From the NCBI RefSeq assembly GCF_001457415.1, contig NZ_LN881724.1, positions 2,046,001 to 2,110,000 of the forward strand: DNA of 64,000 bases. Reading direction: 5' to 3'. Each line of letters opens with the position of its first letter. The first letter of the stretch is position 1. The DNA comes from Gorillibacterium timonense (lineage in GTDB: Bacteria; Bacillota; Bacilli; Paenibacillales; NBRC-103111). The position numbers and the translations under genes were made by a program. A model generated the notes under the pieces. It saw only the letters and a program-made list of their open reading frames with translations, was not told the DNA's origin and searched no databases. Below, one piece after another: positions 62,428 to 64,000 of this stretch.

Positions 62428-63009
62428 TTACCGGTTTGCCATAATTCCATCAAAAGCAGAGGTTACCAATATCCTCACATAAGCGTCATCCACAGGATCG
62501 CCGGTAATCAACAATCGGTAGAAGATCGGGCCATAGATCAGATCGATGCAAACTTCGACGTCGAGCTCCTTCTTCAGATCCCCACGCTCAATCCCCCGCT
62601 CCAAAAGATGGCGAGCTTCTTGCCTCCGAGGCTGAAAGTATCGGGTCCGGTAAGCCTCAGCGAGTCCGAGGTCGGATTGCCCTTCCCCTATCAGTTCCGT
62701 AATAACGGTTCCCTCTCGGCTTGTCATGAACCGGGAGACATTGGCCGCATGCATAAGAATATCCTCTAGAGCGGATCCTGTGTCGGGAACGGGAAGCCTC
62801 GCCTCAGCGGCAAATAAGAAACCGTCCATGACAACGGCAGCCTTGTTGGGCCACCATTTGTATATGGTCGCTTTGCTGACCCCCGCACGCTCAGCGATTT
62901 TCTCCACCGTGACCGATCCAAATCCCTTTTCCAACAGCAAATCATAAGAAGCCGTCAGAATCGCTTTCTGTGTTTCTACATTGCGCGGACGCCCTCTTTT
63001 GGCATTCAC
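62428..63009 (-). CDS. TetR/AcrR family regulator
   Basis: The 193-residue protein starts at GTG 63009 after GGGAGGAG. The head is RGRPRNVETQKAILTASYDLLLEKGFGSVTVEKIAERAGVSKATIYKWWPNKAAVV, with a TetR_C-type ligand domain. It is divergent from an MFS transporter gene and three repeated sites lie between them, so repression of the transporter is likely. Confidence 0.94.
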   Translation of the reverse strand: MNAKRGRPRNVETQKAILTASYDLLLEKGFGSVTVEKIAERAGVSKATIYKWWPNKAAVVMDGFLFAAEARLPVPDTGSALEDILMHAANVSRFMTSREGTVITELIGEGQSDLGLAEAYRTRYFQPRRQEARHLLERGIERGDLKKELDVEVCIDLIYGPIFYRLLITGDPVDDAYVRILVTSAFDGIMANR

Positions 63010-63049
63010 AAGAATCTCCTCCCTTATTCAAGTCATCCTTAAATAAAAT

Positions 63050-63160
63050 ACTATACGTTCAATATACAAAATAATCGAAAAAAAGAACAGCAAAATGCCT
63101 ATTTACAAAACCGTACGTTCAGTATATTATTTAGCTATTATTTATTGAACTGTACGTACA
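63050..63160. promoter_or_regulatory. MFS promoter and three repeated TetR-type sites
   Basis: ACTATACGTTCA at 63050-63061, ACCGTACGTTCA at 63110-63121 and TGAACTGTACGTACA at 63146-63160 share the core AC-y-r-TACGTTCA. For the MFS gene TTTACA (63102-63107) and TATTAT (63125-63130) are 17 bases apart with the middle site in the spacer. The first site overlaps a TATAGT on the TetR side, and the third lies in the MFS leader. Confidence 0.7.
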
Positions 63161-63196
63161 TTATTTAATTTCAATGGAATGCGAGGAGGAATTATC

Positions 63197-64000
63197 ATGA
63201 AAGCAAATGAAACAGCTAAAGAAAACCGGCTTTCAAATGGATTGATGTTTCTGTTGGCAGCTGCTTGCGGTCTTATCGTGGCCAATCTTTATTACTCCCA
63301 GACTCTTGTCGGTCCGATTCGGATTGCTACTGGGCTCTCTTCCGCAGCAGCGGGGTTAATCGTTACACTGACTCAAATCGGGTATGTACTCGGTCTCTTG
63401 TTCATCGTTCCGCTAAGCGACCTCTTGGAAAATCGGCGTCTCGCCGTCCTATCCCTTCTTGTCGCAGCTAGCGCTCTGGTTGCCGCTGCATTCGCATCGA
63501 ACGCTCCGATGTTCCTAACGGCCTCCCTGTTTATCGGACTCGGCTCCGTTGTCGCTCAAATACTCGTCCCCTATGCGACCTACTTGTCTTCAGAGGAGCA
63601 GCGCGGCCGCGTAGTAGGTAACGTGATGAGTGGACTTCTGCTCGGTATTATGTTCGCCCGTCCGGTTGCAAGCTTTATCGCCAGCTTGTGGAATTGGCAA
63701 GCCGTGTTTGCCCTCTCAGCTATCGTCATCACGCTGCTCGCCATCATCTTGTGGCGCGTGCTTCCTCGTCGCAGACCGCTCCGGGTGATGAACTATGGCC
63801 AGTTAATCGTATCCTTAGGGGTTCTCTTCAAGCAGACACCGATTCTGCGCCGCAGAGCCTTCTACCAAGCCTGCTTGTTTGGGGCCTTCAGCCTCTTCTG
63901 GACGACGGTTCCCCTTCGCTTGGCAGATGATTTTGGCTTGTCTCAGCAAGGGATTGCCCTCTTTGCACTTGTCGGCGTAGGTGGCGCAATCGCCGCACCG
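63197..64000 (+). CDS. MFS transporter, DHA1-type (cut by window edge)
   Basis: The first 268 residues of a 12-helix efflux-type transporter, in frame to the window end. It starts at ATG 63197, 6 bases after AGGAGGA. Helix 1 holds [22 protein letters not shown], loop 2-3 reads [15 protein letters not shown] (a diverged motif A), and [20 protein letters not shown] follows helix 4. The sequence is of the sugar-efflux/YdhP-like DHA1 group. The substrate is unknown; control by the divergent TetR regulator is likely. Confidence 0.9.
   Translation, partial: MKANETAKENRLSNGLMFLLAAACGLIVANLYYSQTLVGPIRIATGLSSAAAGLIVTLTQIGYVLGLLFIVPLSDLLENRRLAVLSLLVAASALVAAAFASNAPMFLTASLFIGLGSVVAQILVPYATYLSSEEQRGRVVGNVMSGLLLGIMFARPVASFIASLWNWQAVFALSAIVITLLAIILWRVLPRRRPLRVMNYGQLIVSLGVLFKQTPILRRRAFYQACLFGAFSLFWTTVPLRLADDFGLSQQGIALFALVGVGGAIAAP

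Noticed and set aside
1-64000. CRISPR arrays, tRNA and rRNA genes
   Set aside because: No regularly spaced direct repeats and no cloverleaf or rRNA-like stretches were noticed by eye. A covariance-model scan was not possible here.

Overview
The window is bacterial chromosome from a Gram-positive, low-to-mid GC Bacillota. It is most like the Paenibacillaceae (Paenibacillus, Cohnella and relatives). The signs are strong AGGAGG ribosome binding sites with frequent GTG and TTG starts, B. subtilis-type PurR and LexA boxes, an LtaS-type lipoteichoic acid synthase, YesM/YesN-type signalling and an IS1182-type transposase. Both ends cut through a gene: LTA synthase on the left, an MFS transporter on the right. 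I found no rRNA, tRNA or CRISPR array.

Layout. 1-5.9 kb: LTA synthase (partial), a secreted C39-like protein, a FAD dehydrogenase with a PurR-box promoter, a thiamine-binding-type protein and formate-THF ligase. 6-11.5 kb: a sugar three-component system (anchored binding protein, LytS/YesM-type kinase, AraC-type regulator) followed by a sugar:H+ symporter. 11.6-15.3 kb: nrdI-nrdE-nrdF behind paired NrdR boxes and an SOS-like box. 15.4-18.1 kb: a LexA-boxed operon with a radical SAM DNA-repair pair and a small monooxygenase. 18.2-25.5 kb: a 2Fe-2S ferredoxin, a MerR-thioredoxin operon, two metallo-beta-lactamase-fold hydrolases, GH36 alpha-galactosidase and a TetR-flavoprotein operon. 25.6-35 kb: a GNAT enzyme, then a response regulator-kinase-ABC exporter locus split by an intact IS1182-like element, and a large MerR regulator.

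35.1-53.3 kb, all on the minus strand, is the most interesting part: a compact cluster of 16 genes that looks like an undescribed specialised-metabolite pathway. It combines two acyl carrier proteins, an AMP-binding enzyme, an ATP-grasp ligase, a PLP decarboxylase of the BtrK/DapDC fold and two BtrH-like proteins, which is the logic of the butirosin side chain. Added to these are a kinase, a GT28-like glycosyltransferase, a nucleotidyltransferase broken by one in-frame stop, a large alpha/beta-hydrolase with Cys in place of the nucleophilic Ser, an outward-facing membrane-anchored 5'-nucleotidase, a three-gene ABC exporter and a LuxR regulator with a degenerate receiver domain. A kinase inside, an exporter and a phosphatase outside suggest a phosphorylated-prodrug self-resistance scheme (inference).

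53.7-64 kb: a lipoprotein, an AI-2E family transporter, a TetR-epimerase unit with four matching operators, an SRPBCC protein, a ZIP transporter, a butanediol-type dehydrogenase divergent from a LacI regulator, a soluble chemoreceptor, and a TetR regulator divergent from an MFS exporter with three repeated operator-like sites.
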